A DNA stretch of 64,000 bases from Dactylonectria macrodidyma. Taxonomy: Eukaryota > Ascomycota > Sordariomycetes > Hypocreales > Nectriaceae. Numbering within the stretch: position 1 is the first letter of the stretch; the number at the start of each line of letters is the position of its first letter. The stretch spans positions 4,880,501 to 4,944,500 of the forward strand of contig JAGMUV010000002.1 of assembly GCA_020744425.1 (NCBI GenBank), given 5' to 3'. A program made the translations under genes and the position numbers. The notes under the pieces are model-generated. The model was not told the origin of the DNA. It did no database searches and saw only the letters and a list, made by a program, of their open reading frames with translations. Below are positions 22,109-34,606 of this stretch, one piece after another.

Positions 22109-24417
22109 CTACAATACAGTGTCCAATACTTCTCTCATCAATTTAATATGCGCGTTGAGTGTCCGCATCCTGTTTTCGTCCGCCGGATTGCTCGCCAGTT
22201 CGATGGCGAAATCCGACATGTCGTCCAAGCAAGTCCGAAGCCTGGAGTAGGCGTTGGTGCAGCGATCGATCTTACTGCCTCTTCTTCGTAGCTCGTCTTG
22301 GGAATCTGACAGGTGAAGCCGCAGGTCTGCAAGGCCTGCGGCAGTCAACGGCCCGTCATTCTGGACACTCGGCGGGTGGTCCGTAGGTGGCGGGCCTACC
22401 TGATCCAAATTCATCATCACGGAGTCGTGGATAACGTTGCCGCTTGCGGAATTGTTGAACCCCGAAGGCCTTTCTAGACAGTAGTTCGTTGTGTTGTGTG
22501 CGTTGAAAGCGTTCATATCTCTTGAACTGCTCTGTTCAAAAGTCCTGCCCCCAAGCCAGTCACCCTGCCAATCCGTGGTAAACGTAGCCATGATATTACT
22601 GGGTTCCTGAATTGCAACGTGCTCCAACGGCATGCTCTGGAACGGAGGCGGGTTATCGAGCGAGAACGGCTCGTCTAGGATGAGTCCCGCCGAGCTGCTC
22701 TGTATAGACTCGTCTGACGACGTGTTGCAGTTCCCAGATGTCCATGCCCCTATTTGATAATCTTGTGCTGCGGTTAAAATGGGGAACAGCATGTAACTCG
22801 GACTTCATGGAGACTTACATGGGTTATACTTCTCCCGAGCGCTGTCTGGCCCTTCAGAAGGGAGATCAGGAAAGAGACGCTCGAATAGCGTGTACCATCT
22901 GTCTTCTGGGTCTTTGGAAGCAATTCTCTTTTTCACTTCCTCTTCCTGTCCAGGTCTCATCCAGTCAGTCCTGTTGTTGAGGGTCATCTCGCAGTTCTCA
23001 GCCTCCTCATGCTGGCGCGCTTGCTGCGTAGTGGGAAACTGCCGCCAACAACGCTGACAGAAAAACGCCTTGTTATGGCATGTGAGGACGTGTTGTCTAG
23101 GGCGTTGTTGTTAGTGCGTGCATCTGTGCAGGACGGGGGAAGGAAATGTACCTGACGCGATTAACATTCTCATACCCTCCCCAGTTGTTGCGCCTGCTAG
23201 GATGAGAGCAGTGCGGCGAAGCGTGCGGGTCATGTTTCTGAAAGGGGCATGCAAACCTCAGAACAGTCCCCTGCGATTTTGCCATGCGCAAACGCTTGGG
23301 AGGGTCACCTCCGCCTTGCCCGCCAGGCGCGTTCCCATTCTCAGTTGGGGACTGCCTCTTCTCCCCGCCCCTAGAAGGACCTGTGTTTGAAGATGAGGAT
23401 TGAGAAAAGCCGGAAAATCCCCATCCCGATGATGTACTCTCTGAACTGGTCGTGTAACTGGCGGAAGTAGTCAGTTTTGGTTGACAATCGCGAGGCGGAA
23501 CGATGTTCCGATGTTCGAAGAGCCAATTCACAAGTCGCCCCCTTCGCGACGCGGAGTCTTGCGCACTGATGGAGCGTGCCGATGGGCTATGCGGGACATC
23601 TTGTTGGCTAGCGGGACTGTCGGAGAAAGTCGAATTGAATGGAGTTGAAGAGTGATCCAGCTCTCCTTCGGAGCTTGAATCAGTTCCATCGTCATTTTCG
23701 CTCTCACCGCGACCCTTGCTGAGTAGTTCACAACAATCGCCTTTTGGGTTCGCTTCAGGAGATGTGTGGGCTTCATCAGCATCGGCCGCAGCAAGGGAAT
23801 CTCTCAAGGTTTCGAACGAAAATGGGTACGAATCGAGGCTCCTCGAATGAAGCCCATCCTGGTCCACTCTCTGTGTCGCCTCCGCTTTAACAAGCGCGGG
23901 CTGTTCATGTCCATGAGCTGTCTCGGATGCGTCTTGAGGCAGAAGGAAAAGCACGGAGGGGTGTCCGTCAATGGTGCCACTAACGACGCTCTGATGTTGC
24001 CGAGCAAGTCCCAGATCCAAGATGGCTGGGTCTGGATTCGCCTCCTGATCTGACACGGACACGAGTTCATTCGGGTTAGTGCCGCGAACTGATCGGGGTG
24101 CTGGACATCTTGGATCTTCGAGTGTTTGTGTCTTGGAATCTAGCGTGGTTTTCGAATACAGGGACGGGCAAGACGGATCGGTCGCTCCATCCCGGGTGGC
24201 GCTTCTTTCCCAGAACGACTGATGCCAGTCAAAATTGCTGTGGAGCTGTCGAACGGGAATTGCCATGCACTCAACAGCGAGCTGCTTTTCAGCCCTACCG
24301 GAGGATTCTAGACCCTGGGCATTGATGGCATTTTGGCTCGCTGAGCGGGTCACCTGTGAGGTTAATTTGTTAGTCCAATCGATCCTGCTGGGCTTTTCTA
24401 GGATAACTTACCACCAT
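22109..24417 (-). CDS. Fungal C2H2/Cys-His zinc-finger-like protein, putative regulator
   Basis: Four exons: 24417-24412 (ATG GTG only), 24353-23152, 23096-22819 and 22767-22109, encoding 714 aa; introns 58, 55 and 51 bp. The N-terminal half is low-complexity and rich in Ser, Asp and Glu. The recognisable block spans the exon 2/3 junction: LRFACPFQKHDP, then NRVRQHVLTCHNKAFFCQRCWRQF, then a QARQHEEAENCE segment, and ERLFPDLPSEGP. This Cys/His arrangement is that of a widespread fungal family often annotated as C2H2-type proteins of unknown role. A Ser-rich tail follows. The six-base first exon is unusual; translation could instead begin at an internal Met (about residue 31). A transcription-factor role is inferred from the finger-like block only. 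Confidence 0.72.
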
Positions 24418-25150
24418 GATCAAGCTCCTGATATGTAAATAGTGCGACCCAGACTAAATAAGTGTTGAGACGTGCGATGTTTGCCCCCAATGCGGATGTG
24501 AAATAGAGCAGACTAGAAATGCCTGCCGAGCAAAGAACGTGTTCTTTTTATATGTGTCCCCGGATTACAATCCATCGAAGAGCCGCATGATGGATGCATA
24601 GGGAGAGGCATCACACCGGTTCGGCAGTTCTTAGTCTACCCATGTCATGCAAGAAGATCCAGTGTACGTACCCAATGGTAGAGCCACCCACCTTGCATCA
24701 TGCTGTAGGGTGCTATCCCTTAGAGTGCCGTAAGACTACACTTACGCTAGCAGCAGGGATTCGGACCAACTGGAAAGTGGAAAAGCTAAAGTACATGAGG
24801 TCCCACCTATTTTATATGGTAGCAGAAGTCACGACACATAAGGATCTACATCATAGTACATTGATCTTCCTACAGCCATCTAGCTTTTTGAAGTCGCAAC
24901 GCGTACCGCTGATCTCCCGGGCTTCTGTGGAGACTATGGATCAAGTGTATGTAGTCTTACGGCACTATATGGGATAGACTGCAGTGCACTACCCAATAAC
25001 AAGCGAATAAAGTGGCTGCATACGGCTGGACGCCAGTCGACTTTCAGACTGCTTTCAGACCGTCTACTGTCCTTTTACCCCAAGTTTTTTACCACATAGT
25101 GTATACCCCCCCTAGTAGTCTACTTGTAAGCGTATGATGTGCGCTTATTA
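24418..25150. other. Gene-free AT-richer stretch before the minisatellite
   Basis: About 0.7 kb upstream of the zinc-finger-like gene. One 127-aa ORF (24594-24977, +) has no recognisable features and atypical composition. Nothing else is seen. Confidence 0.4.
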
Positions 25151-25254
25151 GCGTGCACTTGTTGGCGTGCACTTGTTGGCGTGCACTTGTTGGCATGCAC
25201 TTGTTGGCATGCACTTGTTGGCGTACACTTGCTGGGGTGCGCTCGTGGGCATGC
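25151..25254. repeat. 15-bp minisatellite, GCGTGCACTTGTTGG, about 6-7 units
   Basis: Three identical units (25151-25195) are followed by two with one change, GCATGCACTTGTTGG (25196-25225), a more divergent unit (25226-25240) and a degenerate part-unit to 25254. The ordered decay away from the identical core is typical of a minisatellite. The unit length is a multiple of three and all frames are open in part, but no gene covers it convincingly. Confidence 0.9.
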
Positions 25255-25451
25255 GTTGGTTCGCAGCCACAATGGTATGAAAGAGCAATCGGTACAAGAT
25301 GTGTTTGGTCATATTGCCCGTATTGAACCCAGGAGACGACTTTATTATAAGTTAAGCGGTTATCGTTCCTCATAATTTCCTCGAATCTGCGTGCTAGACA
25401 CAACCTCACCCACTACGATTGATCCCACCCAACCATCTCTCTCTACCCAAC

Positions 25452-25868
25452 ATGGGAGCTTCTGCACCTCTAGCTAGGGAGGACACCCTCGTTTTCTTAC
25501 GATATGTTCGTGACCCCCCGTGCGATCCACAAGAGTTGATCTGGAATCCTTTTCCGTTTCGTCTTTCCGATGGTCGCCGACAACATGGGTAAGATGAAAT
25601 ATCGCCCTTCATACCACAGACAAATTCATTCAGCTGATAACTCAGGTGCTATCATCACTTCGAGTACCATCATTCACTCAATCTCGCTTCTACAATTAGT
25701 AATACCGTGTACTCCGATGAGTCTTGGACCATTGCGGAAGTGCGCACTGTGTCTGCTCGTGTCGTTGATCGTGAAGGTTACGACCACGACGACCTACGCT
25801 CATTACCTTGCTTGACATGCGAACGTGCATATGATCTGTTGGGAATCGGTAGTCAGTTCACTCAGTAG
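25452..25868 (+). CDS. Small two-exon hypothetical protein, 119 aa
   Basis: Exons 25452-25588 and 25646-25868 with a 57-bp intron (GTAAGA donor, GCTGATAAC branch-like site, CTCAG acceptor). The join gives one continuous frame from ATG to TAG. The product begins MGASAPLAREDTLVFLRYVR and contains TISNTVYSDESWTIAEVR and a CLTCERAYDLLGIG segment near the C-terminus. No signal peptide, membrane segment or known domain is recognised. The CxxC pair might bind metal, but alone it is weak. Evidence is the well-formed intron and protein-like composition; it has not been matched to any family. It could also be the decayed end of a larger gene. Confidence 0.4.
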
Positions 25869-26168
25869 TGCAGAATAGATACTCTCGGCTCTTATAATTT
25901 TTTATTTCTCTCGCTATTTGAGCCGGGTCAATGGGACTGATGGTCTAGGGTATCTGTGCGCGCCTAGGATGATGGTATCGGAAAATCAGGGTCAATGTAA
26001 CTTTACTGTTCTAAATACTTCGGGGAATGTTACTTTAGCTTCTCAGGAGAGATAAGGCAACGGCCCTATCTGGTTTGATACCTCTCAAACGGCGATGCTA
26101 GAGTCATTGCATGGTCTGTCCATTGCATTAGACCATACCACAACCCAAAAACTAAAAGCCCATGCAAT

Positions 26169-28263
26169 CTATTGAGGCTTCTCTTCGCGATCTTCTCGGT
26201 CTTCGCCCTCTCCAATTTCGACCTGATCGCTCTGCTGAGCCTCAACACTGCCCTGTACCACATTCGGGGCGTAGGCGATCTTGCCCTCGCCACGTCGGCT
26301 CGGCGGGATCAAGACATTGAACCACCTGGGGAAGAAGATGCCAGCGGCAATCAGCAACAGGCAGATGTGGGCGACCGCGAAGCCGAGGATGTGCAGCGGG
26401 TCCTCGCGCAGAGCGTGGAACGATGGGTAGCTGAAGCCAAAGATGATGGCTAGTGTGGGCGCCGAGATGAAGCGGAGCAGAGGGCCCCAGGCGACGGGGA
26501 TCTTCCAGTTCTTGCCTGTGCCGACGATGACGTTGAGGTCGAGGCGTAGTTGTTGTCCCTGTGACAGTTTTAGATACGATACGATTGAAGTGGCTTTGTA
26601 ATAGCGATAAACTTACAGAGTAAAAGGCCAAGTACCAAAAGCGACTGATGAAGACATTCTTATTGAAGAACTTGGATGGTGGTAAAGAATCGGGTGTCTT
26701 GCCGATAAAGACGGCAACGAGAGTCCCGAAGATGAAGAGACCAAATCCGACACCCGCTCCAGCAGGAGCACCGGCTGCATGAGCGACGGCAACGCCAAAG
26801 ATCATGCCTCCGAAGAAGCCTGAGTTGAAGCTGATAAAGGAAGGGAGTCCAACCTGGCCGACCACATCTCTCCAGCGGTATAGCGACGTCGAAGCCGAGC
26901 ACTCGCAAAAGACGACAAAGACCAAGGCAACATCGCTGATCCACCGATCGATTCCGGTGAGGAGGGCATACCCGAACTCGGTGCAGTAGGGCAGCGACAT
27001 GAGGAACGAGATGATGACGAGACCCGTGACCACCCACTCGCGCCGCACCTTAGTGCCCGTGTCCATGATCAGGGTCACAACGGCGTCGAGCATGGCAAAG
27101 GCGGAACTATATCCAAGGACCATGAGGGTAAAGAACAGGGCAAACGCCCAGAAGTTAGCGGCGGGCATTTCGGTGATGGCCGTCGGCAGAGTGAGAAAGC
27201 CGATGGTGAAGGCGCCGATTCGCTCGCCGTCGACGGGAGACATGCCCATGTAGCCGATGACGCCGAAAGCAGCAAAGGCGGCGAAGCCCTCGAAGAGGAC
27301 GTTGCTTGACACGATCAGGATTGAGTCCATGACGGCGTTGGAGTGCTTCTGGTTGTAGGAGGCGTAGGAGCTGAAGTAACCGAATCCGACGCCCGTCGAG
27401 AAGAACACTGCTCCATTGTTAGCCATGTGAACGGTCACGAGTATAGCCGGTCAAGGTCGTGTCGTACCTTGCCCAGCAGCTGTCTGCCAAATGTCTCCCT
27501 TGGCGAGCTTCCCCCCATGCCACTCTCCAAAGTACAGCTTGACTCCGCGGCCAGCATTCTCGAGTGAAAGCGATCGGCCGACCAGAACAACCGTCATGAT
27601 GATTGGCAGGCCCATGGTGAAGTAGACGACGCGGCCAGTCAAGCCCACGCCGCGGAAGATGGAGATCCAAACGAGGAACCAGGTAAAGGCAGTCCACGCC
27701 ACAGTCTCCCCCAGCAGCTTCACGCCCGGGTATTCAGTATAATCGATGACGGAGTTGCTCGTTTTGTTACCGGGTATCGCGTCAACGTTGGCTACAACGA
27801 CATCGTAGAAGAACTCCTCGCTGCGGCCCTCCCAGGGCAGCGGACTCTGGAACGAATTGCGGAAGTAGATCATAATCCAGGACAGGTTGACGACGAAGTA
27901 GGGCCCGACGATGAATCCAATGTACAGCAGACTAGACCCTAGGCCCTTGAGGCGGTGGTTGACGTTGTTGAAGGCGACAACGGAGCCGCCGTGGTAGGCC
28001 TGGCCGATGGCGATCTCGAGGACGAGGCAGGGGATGGCGATGAGGAAGACGCACATGAGGTACGGGATGAACCACTGTAGCCCATTGTTATTGTACACTT
28101 GCGACGGGTACCGGATCAGGTTTCCCATGCCGGCACACCCCCCCATAGCAGCGAGGAGGAAGGCCGCCCTAGACCGCCACTGATCACGGCCATCTTCGCT
28201 CTTTTGGGGTGCCGGTGCCAACCAGCGTCCGACCTTTTTGAGAGTCGGGACGGTGGCAACCAT
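26169..28263 (-). CDS. SNF-family (neurotransmitter:sodium symporter-like) transporter
   Basis: Three exons, 28263-27468, 27407-26617 and 26558-26169, encode 658 aa; introns are 60 and 58 bp. The SNF signature of TM1 is visible as AAMGGCAGMGNLIRYPSQVYNNNG, followed by LEIAIGQAYHGGSVVAFNNVNHRLKGLG, and later AAGQVFFSTGVGFGYFSSYASYN (TM6 region). About twelve hydrophobic segments fit the LeuT fold. The C-terminal tail is charged and Glu-rich. SNF transporters couple Na+ to uptake of amino acids or related solutes. Fungal members are few and poorly studied, and the substrate is unknown. The upstream 1.7 kb contains no other gene. Confidence 0.9.
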
Positions 28264-30032
28264 GATGGGACCTGGGTCCGCGTGTGAGCCCCGGATAGGG
28301 GACGGGACGGGTGAGGATTATTCAGGTAGCAAGGCTTATCGCAGATAGATGTATCTGTCAACAAGTTAGGACAGCTGGTCTCGGAGAGATACGTAAGCTC
28401 GTTGCTCCGTTTTCTTAAGCTTTACGAGACTGCAGAAAGACGTAAACTCACAGTATCAGCGTACATGCACGGAGATGTAAACAATTAGAGTTGCTTCAGG
28501 GATCGTCTGCATACAAAACACCAAAATACTCGTGGCAAAAAAAAAAGTCCCGAGGCTCTGGTTTGGATCGACGAGTGGAAACAGTCCTCTCTTTATTCAC
28601 AGCACCACTCGAGCATCCCACCCCAAGACCTCAAGCCAAGCAAACCCTCAACCCTTGATATTGACCGGGTCCAGCTGCTTGTTCGGGGACATGATCGCCT
28701 TGAGCCGCCAAGTCGCATCCCCCACGCGAATCCTTCCGCTCTTGGCGGTGGAAACGGTTCGTAATTCGCATGATGCAACAACTCCAAAGGCTCGACCGGT
28801 CCCGCTGCCAAGGGTTGCCCAGCATCTTGGCAGCCTGAGTCGGTGGAGAAAGCTGACAGCAGGAGACGCCGAGCGGCCGTGATCATCCCGGACAGTCGGC
28901 AGGCTTTTAGCAAGTAAAGCAGTTTCCTTGTATCGCGGAGACTCGCTCGAGTAGAGTCCCAGACGACGATGTGAGGATATTCCCTGATGCGCGCTTACGA
29001 GAAACGAGGTTCGATTTAAGCATAATAAATAGACCTAGACAATCCACCGCGCACGGCTATTGCTCACATTTGCCGCGACCGCGCGCTAGAACGAGAACAA
29101 GTCCGTCTTCTGTGCGACGTTCCGCACCCTTTAGACTTGGCAGGGCTTGGGCGTTCGAGCTAGGCCATTGCGCCATAAACAGGGTTTCTGATGTTTCCTC
29201 GAAAGCCGACGAATCGAACGTTTGCTCGAGTGGATGAAATTACCAAGGAAAAGACGGAGTAAATGATCCCTGGACCGCAGGCGAGGGGTCGTAGTCCTAC
29301 GTCGGATGGCGCTTGGGCGTTGACCCGTCCATCGCCAAGAGCCGCGACAGACGCAACTTTGCAACCAGATTTCAAGTCATCCATCACGCGATTCGTCGGG
29401 ATGCAAAGAATCGTCACCTGTGGATGACGAATTGCTGCGGCAAACTTGCCCGCCAACATCCCCATAACAGCAACGGGTAAGACTGCATGAGTAGGCATGA
29501 GAATCATGACCTTGCTTTTGAAATCGCGCATCTTCAATAGGGCAGAGGTAATCAGTTAATGAACGCCATCTTTGCCTTTCCAGTCTGCGATCTGTAAATC
29601 TCCATCGGGCCAAGAAGTTGAGTCGAATTCCGAGGTATCATCGAAATGATACCTGAGTAAGGAGGGCTCAGGAGCGCTCGTTCAATATTATAATGCAGAA
29701 GGCTGGCGCTTCAACTCGAAAGGCAAAGCTTCTTCTCGAGGGTCTCGGCACGCTGTGAATCTCTCACTAATGAATTCCCAGCTATTTTCGGGCAAGCCAG
29801 CCATCAACGTGCTTTACCAAAGCATTGCGCAGTCAAATGTTCGAACAACATGCGCTGCTGAGTAGATTAGCAACAAGAAACAGGTCTGAAGATTGGAGGC
29901 AGTACCAAGATTAAAGATATAGCACTTGATGACGGCATAGCACATGAGTAGGGAAGGCTGCCATACACTTGCGTTCCCTGAGCAGTTGCATAGATCTCCT
30001 ACCTAATCACTACCAATGACAGACACATACAT
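28264..30032. other. Intergenic region upstream of the SNF transporter
   Basis: About 1.8 kb between the transporter start and the 3' end of the RNA polymerase III gene. Overlapping short ORFs on the minus strand at 29131-29613 (up to 125 aa) have no recognised motif or splice context. No gene can be supported. Confidence 0.4.
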
Positions 30033-33000
30033 CTACGTTCTTGCTCGGCCCTTTCTCTTCCACGCCAAGTCCGCCTTCCACGCATCCTCAAACAAAGTCG
30101 TTTTCTGAATCAGATCGCCCTGTCGAATGCCCAGACGCCGCACAACTTGGAAAGCACCGGTGCCAAGACTCATAGTCTGCCCCATGATGATACCCTCACT
30201 GACACCCTCGATCTGATCAGTTTTCATCCCTGCGGCTGCTGCAAATAAGTGGTCTGGGGTCTTCTCGAATGAAGCCAAATGCAAAACGCTATCCCTCATT
30301 TTTGAGAGTCCGAATCGTGTGATGCCAAGAACCTCTCCCTTGTAGGTCATGACGTCAGCTAAAAGCTGCATATGGCGGTGATCAATGCCCATGTAACCCA
30401 TGACTTGGTTGATTTCATCCGCAATCGTCGTCCTTGCCGCCTCAATGCCCAAAACCTGGTTACACTCCATCACGCTATTAGTCCGAGTTTTGGTGCCAAT
30501 GACACCCTCTGTTACCATGCAAGACTGAAGACCGTAGCCCTCGACTAAAACCCTATGAGTACTCTCTTCCGAGGTTTCAATGAGGGCACGCGTGGCGTCC
30601 CCATAGCCAGAAATCGATATGCTTGGAAGTACTCGACGAAGAAAGTTGGCTCGCAACAGCAGGTCCCCGGCATCCTCGGAGCTGGCTTTGCTTCTGGTGG
30701 TTCTCTTCGCTGGTGTGGTGCTGACGTCTCTGATGCGGATAACAATCCTCTCTCCATCGATTGTCACGTCATCCGGCGACACCTTGAGTTTCCGTTGATT
30801 GCAAATCGTCCGAGCGATGTCGACAACGCCAATACCTAGGTGCATATCTGCAAGCGTGTCTGTATCGATCTGTAGGACCACATTTCCTTCACCAGAGCGC
30901 CATTCATCCTCAATAAAACGAATGGCATCAGACACATATGTCTTCTCAATGCGGGCTTTGACGACTTTTGCTGCCTCAATCTGCTCGTTATTAAGCAAAG
31001 GACAGGTGATAACTGGTGTGCTGATGACCTTGGACGCGTTGATGATCTCCCTGATTCGTGGGACACCCTGCGTAATACTCATGCCAGCGACGCCGGCGAA
31101 GTGGAAAGTCTTTAGTGTCATCTGTGTGCCTGGCTCACCTATAGACTGGGCTCCAATAGCACCGACAGCATGGCCAGGCTCTACATGAGCCCTCTTATAC
31201 TTTTGGACGCACAGCTGAATGAAGAGCCTCAGGGTTGTTGCTGCCACTTTGGCTGTTCGGTCTGAATGGATTTGTGCTGTCGGCTTGGTCATCTGACTAC
31301 CATCGAAACCAGCGAGCTTCCGTACGGTTGAAAGCTTTGAAGCCAATCGATCAACGTGGGACTCAATCTCCCTTAGGAATTTTCGTCCGCCCTCATGCTC
31401 ATCAATTGCATAATCACTCTCGTCATCGTAATGAAGCACCTCGTTGTGAAGCAGGCCCCTGCGTAGAAAGCGCTTGTGTTCGCTCTGTAGCATAGAATCA
31501 CACAGCGCCCCGATCTCATTCGGAAGTAAAGATGATTCGTTGTTGTCCCAAGTGAGGGCTTCGGCATGACTCCATGTTCTCTGGAAATGAACTGGACCAG
31601 TTGTCCCTTCCATGTCTGCTGGGTCAAGTTTATCAGCCCCAAATTGAAACTGAACCACAGTACCGCCAGACGTCCGAACTGTATCGTCATACTGAACAGA
31701 GAGGTCCTCGAGGGACTTCATCAATCTTCGCGACATATACCCAGTCTCTGCAGTTTTGACAGCTGTGTCAACCAAGCCCTCTCGGCCAGAGATAGCATGG
31801 AAGAGAAACTCTGTAGGAAGAAGGCCAGAATAGAAGCTATTCTTAACGAACCCTTTTGAAGCAGGCTGGCGAGCATTCTTATGGAAATGCGGCAAGCTTC
31901 GATCTTGAAACCCATCTGGTACCCGTTGCCCGCCGATGATCTGCTGTCCAACTAGAGCAACCATTTGAGCGACATTGATAGTTGATCCTTTTGATCCTGA
32001 CTTAGCCATAATCAGTGGTGAATTATTGCGACTGAGTGTGTCGATGCAATAATCACCAGCCTGTTGCCGGACCTTACTGAGGATGCCGGAGATGGAATTT
32101 TCTAACGTCTGCTCCAGATTGCAGCCAGGGGCTTTTTCGAGCTTCCCCTGTTTGAACTTCTCAATTAGATCATCACATTGTCGGTATGCGATAGAGACGA
32201 GGTTCTCCGCTTCGTCCTTTAAGCTTGTGGAAGGATAAACATCGCCCACGCCAATAGAGAAGCCTCGGTTGGTGAGCTGTCGGGCACAAAGCCTAGCAAG
32301 CCGATTCATACCAGTCACAGCTTCATCTGGGCCAAAGTCGCGAAGAATGACATAGAAGATGGAGTCCTTCTTTCCCGAACCCACGGTGGACTTATCCATC
32401 TGACCACACATGACCTCAGAATTTCGAACCACAAGCCAGCCATCATTTGGGTCCATATCGGGGCACTGGCCTGGCCCGCCTGGCTGCGACCTGAAACTTG
32501 TGCATTTTGCGTCGAGGTTAACTTTCACTGGTGATCGCCTATTTGGCCGCATTAGGACACTGAAGATTTGTTTGCCCGTCCACAATGCAACTGGTACAAC
32601 AATTGTAGGAGGCGGGAGGTCAAGTGGTGTTTGGGGTTCGAGCATGTGCATGCAGATGTAGGCAAAGGTCTTCCGATCAAAAAAGTTGTCCTTGCTGCTA
32701 AGTAGGAATGCAGCTGTGATGAAGTCTTGAGTTGCTGCAATAATCGGCTCCCCATTCCTTGGCGTAATGAGGTTGTGTTTGACTCCCATTAGATCAATGG
32801 CTTCTGTTCGAGCTTCTTCAGTCTGTGGGACATGAATGTTCATTTCATCTCCATCAAAATCAGCGTTGTAGGGGCCGCATACGCATTCGTTTAGTCGAAA
32901 TGTCCTCCATGGGCGAATCTTAGCGAGATGGCTCATAATGCTAAGCTTATGAAGTGATGGTTGGCGGTTGAATAGGACAACATCATTGTCTTCAAGATGG

Positions 33001-34606
33001 CGTTCGACAATATCTCCGATAGTGAGCTGGCGTGCGACTAGCTCCCTATTTCCAAACTTGAGAGAGATTTTATACTCTCCATCATCTTTTTTAATGACTT
33101 GTTGAGCCCCGGGCCAGATACTAGGGCCATTCTGGATGCACTTCCGTAGTTTATTAATGTTATGTCGTTGGACTCGCTCTGGATAGGTCAAGTTTTTAGC
33201 GACAAGCTGAGGGATGGCCACTTGGTCGATTCCAAGATTGGGGTCAGGTGAAATAACCGTACGGCCAGAAAAATCAACTCGCTTTCCAGATAGATTGCCA
33301 CGGAATCGTCCCTGTTTGCCCTTAAGACGCTGACAGAAGCCCCTTGTCGTCTTTCCAAAGCCAGATTGTTGCAAGCCTGGTACATCGCTATTAACATACA
33401 TGGCGATCTGGGTCTCGAGGTATTCCCACTGTTCCATAATGGTCTGAATGGCAGTGCCTTTCTGTAACGCTGAGCGAATCATACCACTAACCCAAACAAT
33501 ATCAGCTAGTTTTGTCGTTAGGTCGTCTTCATTGCTAGCATTTTCTTGGGTAACAGATGGTCGGATGCATACGGGCGGAGCTGGAACAAATTGCCAAATA
33601 AACATCTCAGGTCGACCTTCAGTATGGTCTAAACCGAGGAGCTCACAATCAGTAGGACTGATACTCTTGAAAAGATTGAGGACCCGTAGTGGATTCAGGT
33701 CTTCCATTGCCTTCCGCAAATGCTTGTCGAGATCAGGGTTGTCTCTTCGGGCTGCATCAAAGGACGAGTCGAACTTGACTTTGCTCTCAGGTATCACCTT
33801 CTTGACAGCACTGGATTTGTTGAAAGAGGAAAACCTGTCGTGGGCAAGCTTGAGGACACCGACCTTGCGAATTTGGCCGTTAATGGCATCACAGTAGGGA
33901 CATATCTTGGCCTTGCGGCACTGCTCATTTATCCGCTTGCATATCTGGGTTCGGCGCAGATTATCCAGGTAAGGGCGTCGTAGTTCGCTCAGGAAGGATC
34001 GTCGGTCACGATCTTCTAGCAGGACACGGCCACAGTCCTAGAGCACTTGTTAGCGACAACTGCGCTCCTTGAGCCAGGAAAACGGGGCTTGTGTGAGTGT
34101 GTGGTACATACCTTGCAGATCTCTTGGAGAATTGACATGACGAACCGAAGATACCCGACATGGAACGCCGGCAGTGGTAGCTTCACATAGCCGAAGTGGC
34201 CGTTGCAATTCTGCAGCGATTCATGGCAGGTGGAACACTTACCCAGCTTGCTCGAAGTACCCTATTCCCATAAGTGTTATGTTAGTTATTGATGCGTGCG
34301 AAGAACCGCGCCCAAGGGCAGAATGGTCGCTCACCAGTTGGGGATCGAGGGGGCCGTGGCGATAGGGAGCGCGGTTGTTCTCGATGTCGTAGAGAAGTCG
34401 GTTGGAAACCTCGACCACAGCTTGGTTTGCGATATCCTGGTTGGACCTGTTTTGAGTAGGGATTGTTAGTCGTCAGCAGCAACAGAGGGCATGACCCGGG
34501 CTGGAAACAGAGTTTCTTACTGTATCCCAAACTTGATACCAGAGAAGCGTTTGGGTAGCTTGTCAACGAGCTGCTGCTTGACTGGGCTATCGGACGATTC
34601 TGCCAT
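30033..34606 (-). CDS. rpc1: DNA-directed RNA polymerase III largest subunit (RPC1/RPC160)
   Basis: Four exons, 34606-34521, 34446-34335, 34261-34112 and 34037-30033, encode 1450 aa; introns are 74, 73 and 74 bp and all lie near the 5' end. The product is the catalytic largest subunit of Pol III, which transcribes tRNA, 5S rRNA and U6. The N-terminal zinc clamp shows KCSTCHESLQNCNGHFG. Pol III-type VPAPPVCIRPSV follows. The metal-binding site NADFDGD is at residues 507-513. GNLSGKRVDFSGRTVISPDPNL and the trigger-loop region QMTLKTFHFAGVAGMSITQGVPRI are intact. The absence of a heptad CTD and the EPGTQMTLKTFHFAG spelling distinguish it from Pol II Rpb1. Length matches the family. The codon use of the long exon is less GC-biased than neighbours. 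Confidence 0.97.

Noticed and set aside
24750..24785. TpsiC-arm-like string suggesting a tRNA
   Set aside because: No matching acceptor, D or anticodon arms nearby. No other tRNA or rRNA gene was found in the window.
24594..24977. 127-aa plus-strand ORF
   Set aside because: AT-rich, no motif, and composition unlike real genes nearby.
29131..29613. Overlapping minus-strand ORFs of 77-125 aa
   Set aside because: No recognised motif, and the frames overlap each other without splice support.
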